NCBI RefSeq assembly: GCF_902493135.1 | Contig: NZ_CABUOD010000004.1 | Coordinates: 62,001-126,000, forward strand | From: an uncultured Parabacteroides sp. | GTDB taxonomy: Bacteria; Bacteroidota; Bacteroidia; Bacteroidales; Tannerellaceae | Reading direction: 5' to 3' | Length of the DNA: 64,000 nt | Part shown: piece by piece, positions 43,388-51,396 of the stretch | Position numbering within the stretch: the stretch's first letter is position 1 | Layout of the letters: each line of letters begins with the position of its first letter | Translations under genes and position numbers: made by a program | The notes under the pieces: model-generated | What the model was told of the DNA's origin: nothing | Database searches by the model: none | What the model saw: only the letters and a program-made list of their open reading frames with translations

Positions 43388-43417
43388 TTGTTTTACAATT
43401 CTCTTTGTTTATATTTG
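43388..43417 (+). promoter_or_regulatory. Promoter of the 69-residue protein gene
   Basis: TTG (43388-43390), 19 nt, TATATTTG (43410-43417): good match to the Bacteroidota consensus, 36 nt before the ATG at 43453. Confidence 0.65.
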
Positions 43418-43452
43418 TGCCATTATTAATTAAACATTAAAAACAGGAGATT

Positions 43453-43662
43453 ATGGCACGCACAGTAAACTATCCGAAAAGAGCAGAGAAAATTAAAGAA
43501 ATGATTGATGATTTAGTACAGGAAATGGGACATTCTCCACACAGAATGGCTAAAAAAAGCAAAATTAAACTCATCGATATCGACTTTGAAAGCGCAGACC
43601 TTGTAACCTTAATGCAGGTACAAGCACGTATCAGCCGCATCATTCTTGAAAGAAGCAAATAA
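43453..43662 (+). CDS. Small conserved basic protein, function unknown
   Basis: 69 residues, Lys/Arg-rich with two predicted helices (ERAEKIKEMIDDLVQEMG-like segment at 9-26 and LVTLMQVQARISRIILERSK at the end) joined by a basic SPHRMAKKSKIKL. It has its own promoter and a purine-rich RBS (AACAGGAGA) 5-13 nt before the ATG, so it is probably real. No domain recognised; a nucleic-acid-binding or ribosome-associated role is only a guess from charge. Confidence 0.65.
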   Translation: MARTVNYPKRAEKIKEMIDDLVQEMGHSPHRMAKKSKIKLIDIDFESADLVTLMQVQARISRIILERSK

Positions 43663-43684
43663 CGCGAACCAGGCATATCTATAA

Positions 43685-44242
43685 ATGAAACGAATTCTTA
43701 CCCTGATTTTCGTATTATTCGTTTGTTTATCGGGAAAAGCGCAGGAAGTTGAGATAAGCGGTAGCCGTAAGGCTGTCCGTACATCCGGTGATGTTTTGGC
43801 GTTCGTAACGCCTGTAGCGAGCCTGACCACCGTGTTGGTGTTGCAGGACTGGCAAGGATTGAAGCAAGGCGCTTTGGCAGGAGTTTCTACTATAGGTATG
43901 ACATATGCTCTGAAATATCTGATCAAGAAAGAGCGTCCGGACGGCAGCGACAAACATTCGTTTCCTTCCATGCATACCTCGGTATCCTTTACAGGAGCAG
44001 CGTTTATCCAACGGCGCTACGGCTGGAAATGGGGAATTCCGGCCTATGCGATTGCCTCGTATGTAGGATGGAGCCGGACATATGCCAAGAAGCACGATTG
44101 GTGGGATGTGGTAGCGGGAGCCGCTCTCGGAGCCGGAAGCGCCTACATTTTCACCCGTCCGTTTACCGCGAAGCATAACCTGTCTATCAGCCCTGTTGCG
44201 AGCGATAAACATTTCGGCATCTATGCTTCCATGACATTTTAA
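43685..44242 (+). CDS. PAP2-family membrane phosphatase
   Basis: 185 residues with a signal peptide or first membrane helix (MKRILTLIFVLFVCLSGKAQ). The PAP2 signatures are complete: K(x6)RP in KYLIKKERP, PSMH in SFPSMHTS (for PSGH) and SRTYAKKHDWWD (SRxxxxxHxxxD). It removes phosphate from lipid pyrophosphates, phosphatidate or a similar substrate on the periplasmic side. 22 nt after the small basic protein, likely in the same transcript, and close to dgkA. Confidence 0.88.
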   Translation: MKRILTLIFVLFVCLSGKAQEVEISGSRKAVRTSGDVLAFVTPVASLTTVLVLQDWQGLKQGALAGVSTIGMTYALKYLIKKERPDGSDKHSFPSMHTSVSFTGAAFIQRRYGWKWGIPAYAIASYVGWSRTYAKKHDWWDVVAGAALGAGSAYIFTRPFTAKHNLSISPVASDKHFGIYASMTF

Positions 44243-44248
44243 AAGAAT

Positions 44249-44287
44249 AAGCCCGGCCTCGCAATCCCTGCGAAACCGGGCTTTTTT
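44249..44287 (+). terminator. Terminator between PAP2 gene and permease gene
   Basis: AAGCCCGG ... CCGGGCTT with an inner TCGCA/TGCGA stem, followed by TTTTTT on the plus strand; a weaker T-rich run also follows on the minus strand, so it can serve both convergent genes. Confidence 0.8.
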
Positions 44288-44317
44288 ATAAAAAACAAAT
44301 AGTGTCATTATCAATCT

Positions 44318-45610
44318 TTATTCATAATGCAGGGCCTCTGCCGGCGCCATCTTGGCTGCTTTATCGGCCGGAAGCCAGATAGCCGCCACAATCACAACCG
44401 CCAGCAAAGCCCAGGTTAATAAATTGGTCAGGATAAAACGCAGGACGAGACGGTCGGGAAGATACCCCAGGTTGTTTTTCCCCTGTCCCAACGTATCGAT
44501 CAAACCGAGATAGACAAACTGAGCCTCGATCAGCATAGCAGGCAGAACCACGACAGCCAGCAGGCAAAGCCCTTCCAAGATCAACATCTTCCGGATATTC
44601 GTACGTGTCGACCCCATCGCCATACGCAAGCCGACCTCATCACGCCGTACCCGAATACGATACCAGAAAGTACCCATGACGCAAAGCATGATGTTGACCA
44701 AGAAGAATAGCATCATGCCGGTGCGTATCCGTACATCGCTCGTTTGTCCGAATGTGAAATCCGTTTCGGCATTAATCCGGTTATAGGATTTGATTCCTCT
44801 CAGGTAGAAGTTGCCTATACGCAGTTCACGGCTCATCGCATTCTTAAAGTCCAGAAGGAATCGCCCGTCCGACAGGTGCTCTCGACTGCGGATAGCAATC
44901 TCCATATTTGCTATATTATCGGGCTTTATCCGTTCCGGACGATAGAAAGCCAGCTGGGGACGTTCATAATCGAAGCGTTTAATATCTCCGATCGAACCTT
45001 TTACTACGAAATAATAGTCTTCCGGACTATTCGGACTCTCCAAGACCTCTCCCAACAGTTTCCCGTCCGGAAAAAAGGTTTTGGCAGCCAGATCACCGAT
45101 TACGATCGCCTTGGGGTCCGACCAATCGAAATCTTCGACCGATACGGGCTTGCCATCCTGCGTCGTATGCCGGAATACCTTGAAGAAATCAGTCTGCGGG
45201 TCAAACATTATAGCCTGTCCGTTCCCCTCACGTGTCGTATCCCGACGGCTCCGGAACCAGTCGCCATAAAAGCTGCCTCCTCCGGGCGTGCTCCAACCGC
45301 TTAATACAGTCAGCGCTTCCACGTCTTTATACCGGCGAATCCGGTCAAGCACACGGTTATAATTGTCAAGAAGCGCAGTCGAATCGCTTTCGCCCGGCTG
45401 ATAGTCGGGATGTTCCGCAGGGAGCAAAGCCACATTCACTTGCCAGGTATGATCCAAGTCCCGGCAAGAAGACAGGCTCTTGTTATATTCGAGGACAAAG
45501 AAATAATCCACAATGTACCAAAGCAGGCAGAAAACCAGCAAAAGTTCTATTCCGATCCATAAGTTACTCCGCTTACGGTTCCATAACTGTTTAAATATAT
45601 GTACTAACAT
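44318..45610 (-). CDS. FtsX/MacB-type ABC permease, type A (A4)
   Basis: 430 residues from the ATG at 45608-45610 (MLVHIFKQLW), which leaves a 7-nt gap to the upstream permease. One N-terminal helix (about 18-38), a large periplasmic MacB-core-like domain, and three C-terminal helices ending in the type-A tail APAEALHYE. The cytoplasmic coupling segment is RDEVGLRMAMGSTRTNIRKM. Without an ATPase domain of its own, it would pair with a type-B permease and the ATPase at 50537. Most divergent of the four type-A copies; last gene of the permease array. Confidence 0.85.
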   Translation of the reverse strand: MLVHIFKQLWNRKRSNLWIGIELLLVFCLLWYIVDYFFVLEYNKSLSSCRDLDHTWQVNVALLPAEHPDYQPGESDSTALLDNYNRVLDRIRRYKDVEALTVLSGWSTPGGGSFYGDWFRSRRDTTREGNGQAIMFDPQTDFFKVFRHTTQDGKPVSVEDFDWSDPKAIVIGDLAAKTFFPDGKLLGEVLESPNSPEDYYFVVKGSIGDIKRFDYERPQLAFYRPERIKPDNIANMEIAIRSREHLSDGRFLLDFKNAMSRELRIGNFYLRGIKSYNRINAETDFTFGQTSDVRIRTGMMLFFLVNIMLCVMGTFWYRIRVRRDEVGLRMAMGSTRTNIRKMLILEGLCLLAVVVLPAMLIEAQFVYLGLIDTLGQGKNNLGYLPDRLVLRFILTNLLTWALLAVVIVAAIWLPADKAAKMAPAEALHYE

Positions 45611-45617
45611 AAAGCGC

Positions 45618-46919
45618 CTATTTTGCATTCAACGAATTAATAATCTGACGATGTGAAGCCCTCCAGGCAGGAACCAGCGCAGAAAGCAGGTTCAGCACGA
45701 AGCAGACGAACAACGCAATGCCGAACACCTGATAGTTCATCAGCATGCCGGGAGTAAAAACAATATCCGCCCCTTCCGGCAAAGCATTGACAAAACTTGC
45801 CCCGATCTGCAGAATCCAGTCACTCGTAAGATAGATCAGCAGATACGAAAAAAAGAGTCCGAACACTCCGCCCAGTATCGTGAACAGGAAGTTTTCCGAA
45901 ATGATCTGTGTCATCAACGAGCCGACCGGAGCCCCGAAAGCCCTCCGCACGCCCATCTCCGACAAACGCCTTTCCATACGCGAATCGGTCATGCCGGAAA
46001 GGCTGACAGACGGAACCAGCAGGAAGATCAGGATGATCAACCCGTATTGCAGGGCTACCAATCCGTAATCCGGACTGACGTTGCTCCAATACCGGAAGCA
46101 GGACTGCCAATAATAATCCGGTTGTCCCAATGCCGTAAAAGTACCTTCACCCAACGTCTTCCCGTAGCGTTCGGCATTTTCCTCCGCCTCCTTTTTCAGG
46201 GCTTTCAAATCCGTCCCCTCCGCAGCCAATATATAAGCCCTATAATCGCCTAATGCCCGAGTGTCGTTCCAACTGCTTCGCGACTTATACCCGTCGGCCA
46301 CCGTATAGGGGAACCAGACCAAAGCATATGTCTTTTCCGTAACCAGCGAAGCATCTTTCACCACGCCGCAGACCCGGTACTGCCGGAAATCGACCGAGAT
46401 GGACTTGCCCACAGCATCGGTCGTACCGAACAGACGACGCGCCAGGCTCTCGGCAATGACTGCCGTCCGGATAGCCGATTGCTGGTCGGCATCGGTAAAC
46501 GGTTTGCCACTCAAAAAGCGGAACTCAAAGACCTTCCAGAAGTCCGTATTCACGTACTTGACCGCCACCGGCAACTGTACCGGATCTCCATCCGGCTGCA
46601 CCATGCATTCGCCATCGTCTCTTGAAATCAAGGCAATCGCCTCCACACCTTTCAAAGAGCCGAAGCAGGTGTTGATCATCTCCTCGGAAAGGGAACTGCT
46701 GGAGTTGGAACCGTTCTTATGTTTGACCATCCCGCTCTTGGCGACCAACATCCTGTCGCGGTTCGTCTCCGGATAGATATTGGCAACCTTCATGTAGAAG
46801 ACGATCGACAGGACCATCACCATCGACACGGACAGCCCTGTCCCGACGATATAGATCAGGCTGAAGAGACGCTCCTGCCGGATCAGGTTCCAGGCTTGTT
46901 TGAGATAGATTTTTATCAT
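45618..46919 (-). CDS. FtsX/MacB-type ABC permease, type B (B4)
   Basis: 433 residues: helix 1 at about 21-41 (YIVGTGLSVSMVMVLSIVF), then the type-B marker TNRDRM, a periplasmic domain, and three C-terminal helices. The coupling segment is SEMGVRRAFGAPVGSL. Forms a gene pair with A4 directly downstream (7-nt gap), and lies 23 nt after A3. Predicted inner-membrane subunit of the exporter; substrate unknown. Confidence 0.85.
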   Translation of the reverse strand: MIKIYLKQAWNLIRQERLFSLIYIVGTGLSVSMVMVLSIVFYMKVANIYPETNRDRMLVAKSGMVKHKNGSNSSSSLSEEMINTCFGSLKGVEAIALISRDDGECMVQPDGDPVQLPVAVKYVNTDFWKVFEFRFLSGKPFTDADQQSAIRTAVIAESLARRLFGTTDAVGKSISVDFRQYRVCGVVKDASLVTEKTYALVWFPYTVADGYKSRSSWNDTRALGDYRAYILAAEGTDLKALKKEAEENAERYGKTLGEGTFTALGQPDYYWQSCFRYWSNVSPDYGLVALQYGLIILIFLLVPSVSLSGMTDSRMERRLSEMGVRRAFGAPVGSLMTQIISENFLFTILGGVFGLFFSYLLIYLTSDWILQIGASFVNALPEGADIVFTPGMLMNYQVFGIALFVCFVLNLLSALVPAWRASHRQIINSLNAK

Positions 46920-46942
46920 ACCATTTGTTTTTTAATTGACAA

Positions 46943-48211
46943 TTATTCATAGTGCAACGCCTCCGCCGGCTCCAACCGCGACGCTTTGCGGGACGGATAC
47001 CAGGTTGCCAGGAAGATGATGCCGGCCAGGATTCCCCAGGTCAACAGGCTGACAACCAACAGACGTCCGAAGGTCACCTTCATCACCACCGTGCTGAGCA
47101 TATCGGCATAAGCCATGTTCAGGCAAAGCAGCAAAGCCGGAATGCTGACAATCGTCAGGATCAACAACCCTTCGCCAACGACCAGTTGCCGGATCGTGCG
47201 ACGGGAAGAACCAACTGCCATACGCAGCCCCAACTCGCCCTTGCGGCGGTTCACACGAAACCAAAACGTGCCGATCACCGCTAAGAAGACATTCACCAAC
47301 AGGAAGGCATTCACTGCGATATTCAATCTCTGCCCGTTCACCTGCATCGTGTTGTCGAGGAACTTCCTGCGGATATCCGGATAATACTGCACATCGGCCA
47401 GCCAGAAGTTGCCGGCAGCCAAACTCTGCTTCATCTCCGTCTTGAACGATGCCGCATAGTCGGACGAGCCCGTTACACCGGAGCGAAGGCGGAAAGCGAT
47501 CTGCATCTGCCCCAATTCCCGCTCGTCTGCCTCGTATAGATCTTTTTCCGTCAGGAGCGTAAAAACAACCGGACGGGGTTGGTCGAAACCCTGCTTCTTG
47601 ATCGGAACTGTTATGCCGTTGACACGGTAGGTCGTGCTATCCCCTTTATTATCCCAAGCCAAGCGCTTGCCCTGCAAATGCGCACCATCAACGAGCTTCT
47701 CCTCCAACGTCCGGCTGACGACCCATCCGTCTGCCAAGGCATCCGCCAACCGGTCGGGAGAACCTCCGTCAACGGCATGGATGCCGAATACCCGGAAATA
47801 ATCCGGTGTGACCGTATAACAAAGGCTGTTGACTGCCGAGACCGTATCGTTCCAGCAAGTCCTGTTATTACTCGAATAATTAAAAGGCGCCGAATGCGGT
47901 CCGAAGAAAGCGACCGTCCCGACATCCGGGTGCATCTTCAGACGCTCGATAATACGAAGATAGTTTTTCCCGGCCTCTTCGCCGCCTTCCTGATCATCCA
48001 CATAGGAAGCGCTGGTGCGCGGACGGACCGCCAAGGTGACCTTGCAGACATTATCAACCGAGAAGCCTTCCGGCTGCAAGGCGGTAATCCCCTGCATCAG
48101 GGTCGTATCGATCGACCACCAGAGCAGGATAAAGACGATCAGCAGTTCCATAAACACCCAGGCATTGCTTTTGCCCTGGGCCTTGATCAGTTTGAGTATA
48201 TGTTTAAACAT
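46943..48211 (-). CDS. FtsX/MacB-type ABC permease, type A (A3)
   Basis: 422 residues, starting MFKHILKLIKAQGKSNAW; helix 1 at about 20-38, periplasmic core with a DNTMQVNGQRLNIAVNAF lead into the second helix, coupling segment GELGLRMAVGSSRRT, tail EPAEALHYE. Paired with B3 upstream (13-nt gap). Same topology as the other type-A copies. Confidence 0.85.
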   Translation of the reverse strand: MFKHILKLIKAQGKSNAWVFMELLIVFILLWWSIDTTLMQGITALQPEGFSVDNVCKVTLAVRPRTSASYVDDQEGGEEAGKNYLRIIERLKMHPDVGTVAFFGPHSAPFNYSSNNRTCWNDTVSAVNSLCYTVTPDYFRVFGIHAVDGGSPDRLADALADGWVVSRTLEEKLVDGAHLQGKRLAWDNKGDSTTYRVNGITVPIKKQGFDQPRPVVFTLLTEKDLYEADERELGQMQIAFRLRSGVTGSSDYAASFKTEMKQSLAAGNFWLADVQYYPDIRRKFLDNTMQVNGQRLNIAVNAFLLVNVFLAVIGTFWFRVNRRKGELGLRMAVGSSRRTIRQLVVGEGLLILTIVSIPALLLCLNMAYADMLSTVVMKVTFGRLLVVSLLTWGILAGIIFLATWYPSRKASRLEPAEALHYE

Positions 48212-48224
48212 GGCATTTCTCCGT

Positions 48225-49565
48225 TTAACCGTTTATAGCATCTATTATATTCACCCGTACGGCACGCCAGACCGGTATCGACGACGACAGGAAGTTGAGC
48301 ACCAAGCAGACCAAAAAGGCATACCCGAAGACCGGAAGGTTCAGCATCATCCCCGGAGTCAGGTCCATATTCGCCCCGCCCGTCATCATGACGAACACTC
48401 CCGGAACCAGCAACAGATTCCGGAAAAGCAGGATCAGCAGGTAAGAGAACAGCAAGCCGACCAATCCTCCGGGCAGCATCAGCACCATATTCTCGATCAA
48501 AATCTGCATGAACAGCCCCGTCCTGCGCGCCCCGAAAGCTTTGCGCACGCCTAACTCGGCAATGCGGTCCTGCATGTGGGAGGCGTTCAAGCCCGAAAGA
48601 TTGATAGCCGGGACCAGCAGGAAGAGCAGGATCAGCAGGAAGAATACGAAATAGAGGACATTCACTGGGTTCATCCCGTTTGCCCCGCTCGCCCCGCTCC
48701 CGATGCTTCCTCCTGCGAACTGGCTGACCACATGCCTGCCATGTGCTTCCAGGCCATTCATCAGCCGGATCTTCCCATCGCGCAAGGTCGAGTTGTAAAG
48801 CCGGATCTGCTCGTCCAGTTCATGCGCTACCTCTTCTTCGGAGACGCCGCGGGCAGGCAGGATGCATCCTACCAGAAAGCCCAGCGATGCCTCCCGTTCG
48901 CTACTGCCCGTCTCCATAACGGTGGGAAGGCAGGAATAGGGGACCCACAAATCGGCAACGACCGCAGGAGTGATGTACGATACATCCTTCACCACTCCGC
49001 TCACGATATATTCCACATCATCCAGCAGGAAGGCCTGTCCCGACACATCCGTCCGCGAAAAGAGCTTCCTCGCCAGCGACGAAGAGATCACCGCACGGGG
49101 CACGGCAGACCGGAACTCCGCCTCGCCGAACGGGCGGCCGTCTACGAAGGTGAAGTCGAAAATACGCCAAAAGCCGTCGTTGGTCCCCATCATCACCACT
49201 TTGTAGGGATCGCCCGTGCCGGACAGCCGGGCATACGATTCGCCTGCCAATATCGACATGATCGTCGGGTCGGTCGTCACCGCCACCTCCTCGGCCGTTC
49301 GCAAGGACAGGAGGCATTCTTTAGCCGAGCGGGCGCTGAAAAAGAACGAGCTGTTGCTTTTATCCTTCGCATATTCAAGGAAAGAGACATACAGCATCCG
49401 GTCGCGATGCACTTCGGGAGCCATATTGGCCGTACGTATATGATAGGCGATAGCCATCACCATCACCATCGAGATCGCCAATCCCGTACCGATGATATAG
49501 ACGGCACTGAAGAAACGGTTCTGCTTCATCAATTGCCAGGCTTGTCTGAGATATTGTTTATACAT
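48225..49565 (-). CDS. FtsX/MacB-type ABC permease, type B (B3)
   Basis: 446 residues; helix 1 at about 21-41 (YIIGTGLAISMVMVMAIAY), EVHRDRMLYV type-B marker, a Gly/Ser/Ala-rich insert before the second helix (GGSIGSGASGANGMN), coupling segment AELGVRKAFGARRTG, and three C-terminal helices. First gene of the second permease block. Its 91-bp upstream region to the HU/DUF4469 gene shows neither a sigma-54 element nor a TAnnTTTG box on this strand, so its promoter is unclear. Confidence 0.85.
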   Translation of the reverse strand: MYKQYLRQAWQLMKQNRFFSAVYIIGTGLAISMVMVMAIAYHIRTANMAPEVHRDRMLYVSFLEYAKDKSNSSFFFSARSAKECLLSLRTAEEVAVTTDPTIMSILAGESYARLSGTGDPYKVVMMGTNDGFWRIFDFTFVDGRPFGEAEFRSAVPRAVISSSLARKLFSRTDVSGQAFLLDDVEYIVSGVVKDVSYITPAVVADLWVPYSCLPTVMETGSSEREASLGFLVGCILPARGVSEEEVAHELDEQIRLYNSTLRDGKIRLMNGLEAHGRHVVSQFAGGSIGSGASGANGMNPVNVLYFVFFLLILLFLLVPAINLSGLNASHMQDRIAELGVRKAFGARRTGLFMQILIENMVLMLPGGLVGLLFSYLLILLFRNLLLVPGVFVMMTGGANMDLTPGMMLNLPVFGYAFLVCLVLNFLSSSIPVWRAVRVNIIDAING

Positions 49566-49581
49566 ATATATAATGTATTAG

Positions 49582-49614
49582 TTTGGTAAATGCTGATTTA
49601 TATTATTACCTTTT
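49582..49614 (+). promoter_or_regulatory. Weak promoter of the HU/DUF4469 gene
   Basis: TTTG (49582-49585), 21 nt, TACCTTTT (49607-49614): near-consensus with one -7 mismatch, 43 nt before the ATG. Confidence 0.4.
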
Positions 49615-49656
49615 TTATTCTTACCTTTATCACCTAATCATTAAATCTGAACGATC

Positions 49657-50454
49657 ATGGACAAAGAATTACCTGAATCAGATATGAAGGTGAGGCCCGG
49701 TAAATTGTTTATCAAACTCAGCCAAAGCCAGCTTCCCGGCGTCGGCTCCTTTTATAGGGGGACGATTCCTTCTCATCCTTGCATCTCCATTGAAGACATT
49801 GCCGACCGTGTTGTCTACAACCGTACGACCTATCGTCGCGAGTTGCTCATCTCCGTCTTCCGCATAATGAGCGATGAAATCTACAATGCCATCGAACGAG
49901 GTTTCAATGTAGACTTCGGCTTCGGGAGGACGGAGTTAAACGTCCTCGGCCGTTTTACCACGCCTCTCGAACCGTTCGACCGTAAGCGTCATGCCATCCA
50001 GATCAATCTGCGCCCTTCGCCCCGCATGAACCAACTCGCCGCCTGGTTTCCGGTGGAAGTGAGAGGTTTCAACCCCAACGCTCCGCTTCCTGACGAAGTG
50101 AGCATCTTCCCTGATGCCTATGGCGGACAGGAAGAACGCGTCTTTTGCGAGATCCCCTCTACCCCCGTCAGCCCGCTTTTCATACATGGCCGGCGGATAA
50201 AAGTGATGGGCGACTTACCGGACGTCGGGTTGCATTTCACCCATGAGTTGACGGGCATAACTCACTTCGTCGCTCCTAAGCAGATCTTCATCAACGAGGC
50301 TACCCGCCTTTGCTTCCTGCCTCCTGCTCCATTAGAGCCTGGTAAGTGGCGGGTAGAAATACACAGCCAGTACACTCCTACCTACCACCTCTATAAGAAG
50401 GCACGAGTGGGGTCTGTCTCCTTTACCGTGCGTGATGCTACCTCACCAGGGTGA
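49657..50454 (+). CDS. HU-like DNA-binding protein with DUF4469 Ig-like C-terminal domain
   Basis: 265 residues. Residues about 12-135 are the HU-DNA-binding domain (CISIEDIADRVVYNRTTYRRELLISVFRIMSDEIYNAIERGFNVDFG). About 165-260 are DUF4469 with an Ig-like fold (RIKVMGDLPDVGLHFTHELTGITHFVAPKQIFIN, LEPGKWRVEIHSQY). Function unknown; such proteins are common and multicopy in Bacteroidales. Its last five codons and stop run into dyad array B. It is the only plus-strand gene inside the exporter region and separates the ATPase gene from the second permease block, suggesting later insertion. Confidence 0.85.
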   Translation: MDKELPESDMKVRPGKLFIKLSQSQLPGVGSFYRGTIPSHPCISIEDIADRVVYNRTTYRRELLISVFRIMSDEIYNAIERGFNVDFGFGRTELNVLGRFTTPLEPFDRKRHAIQINLRPSPRMNQLAAWFPVEVRGFNPNAPLPDEVSIFPDAYGGQEERVFCEIPSTPVSPLFIHGRRIKVMGDLPDVGLHFTHELTGITHFVAPKQIFINEATRLCFLPPAPLEPGKWRVEIHSQYTPTYHLYKKARVGSVSFTVRDATSPG

Positions 50455-50532
50455 TGCTACTCACCTCACCGGGATGATGCGATCTCCCTCATCCGGATGA
50501 TGCATGTCACCTCATCGGGATGAGGCGAAGGG
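50441..50532. repeat. Dyad array B: four tandem 23-bp units
   Basis: Unit starts are 50441, 50464, 50487 and 50510, exactly 23 bp apart. Cores are CCTCACCAGGGTGATGC, CCTCACCGGGATGATGC, CCTCATCCGGATGATGC and CCTCATCGGGATGAGGC, each an imperfect dyad with 6-nt linkers that differ (TACTCA, GATCTC, ATGTCA, GAAGGG). It fills the space between the convergent stops of the HU/DUF4469 gene (50454) and ATPase gene (50537). Confidence 0.85.
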
Positions 50533-50536
50533 TATC

Positions 50537-51202
50537 TCACATCACCTGGCGACCATCGAAGAAGCGTACCGTGCGGCTTGTCTGCTTGGCCTGGTCCTCG
50601 TTGTGGGTGACCATGACGATGGTGCGCCCGTCTTCCTTGTTCAGTTTGTGGAGCAGTTCCATGACTTCGGCACCCATCTTGGAATCGAGGTTACCGGTCG
50701 GTTCGTCGGCGAGGATGATGTCGGGACCCCCGACAATGGCACGGGCGATGGCGACACGCTGGCACTGGCCGCCGGAGAGCTGCGTCGGGAAGTGGCGCAT
50801 ACGGTGCGAGAGGCCGACCTTTTCGAGCACGGCGACGGCGGCTTCACGGCGTTCTTTGGCACTGACCTTACGGTAGAGAAGAGGCAGTTCGACATTGTCG
50901 AGCACGTTCAGCGAATTGATCAGGTGGAAAGACTGGAAGACGAAACCTAACTTCCGGTTACGGAACTCGGCCAGTTGCTTGTCGTTCATATTGACCGTGT
51001 TGGTCCCTGCAATCTCGACAGTGCCGGAGGTCGGGGCATCCAAGAGGCCGATGATGTTCAGCAAGGTGGATTTGCCGCATCCGGAGGGGCCCATGATACT
51101 CAGGAATTCTCCCTTATTGACTGTCAGGTTCACGTTCTCCAGGGCAACCGTCTCGATCTCTTTCGTCCGGTAGATCTTCTCAAGATTTGTAAGTGTTATC
51201 AT
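50537..51202 (-). CDS. ABC transporter ATPase, LolD/MacB type
   Basis: 221 residues from the ATG at 51200-51202 (MITLTNLEKIY). Upstream in-frame codons would cross the sigma-54 promoter and are rejected. Complete ATPase: Walker A GPSGCGKST (38-46), Q loop FVFQSF, signature LSGGQ (142-146), Walker B with Glu167 in ILADEPTGNLDS, His200. It is the only ATPase for eight permeases in this region, so it presumably energises every A/B pair. Transcribed from its own sigma-54 promoter with the shared activator dyads. Confidence 0.93.
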   Translation of the reverse strand: MITLTNLEKIYRTKEIETVALENVNLTVNKGEFLSIMGPSGCGKSTLLNIIGLLDAPTSGTVEIAGTNTVNMNDKQLAEFRNRKLGFVFQSFHLINSLNVLDNVELPLLYRKVSAKERREAAVAVLEKVGLSHRMRHFPTQLSGGQCQRVAIARAIVGGPDIILADEPTGNLDSKMGAEVMELLHKLNKEDGRTIVMVTHNEDQAKQTSRTVRFFDGRQVM

Positions 51203-51296
51203 AATCGTTATTGTTTGTTGTGGGACAGACCTTGGGGCCGGCCCGTTGTTATTATTTCTTTTGTTTAATGATGATTTACCGATATGTCCTCTAAGG

Positions 51297-51313
51297 GGCA
51301 AATTGCGTGCCAA
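51297..51313 (-). promoter_or_regulatory. Sigma-54 promoter of the exporter ATPase gene
   Basis: Minus strand TTGGCACGCAATTTGCC: near-perfect TGGCACG-N4-TTGC with -24 GG at 51311/51310 and -12 GC at 51299/51298. Start near 51285, giving a leader of about 83 nt. Confidence 0.92.
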
Positions 51314-51356
51314 AGAGGTAAAGAACTATTAATCAATAACTACACAAAACAAGAGG

Positions 51357-51391
51357 TGTCCGATATTGAACACATTGTCCGGTTTTGCAAA
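51357..51391 (-). promoter_or_regulatory. Upstream activator sites of the ATPase gene (tandem dyads)
   Basis: TGTCCGATATTGAACA at 51357-51372 and TGTCCGGTTTTG from 51376, 19 bp apart. The first site begins 46 nt from the -24 GG, as at tolC and the adaptor gene. The sites sit directly after the stop of the upstream permease (51397). Confidence 0.78.
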
Positions 51392-51396
51392 TCTTC

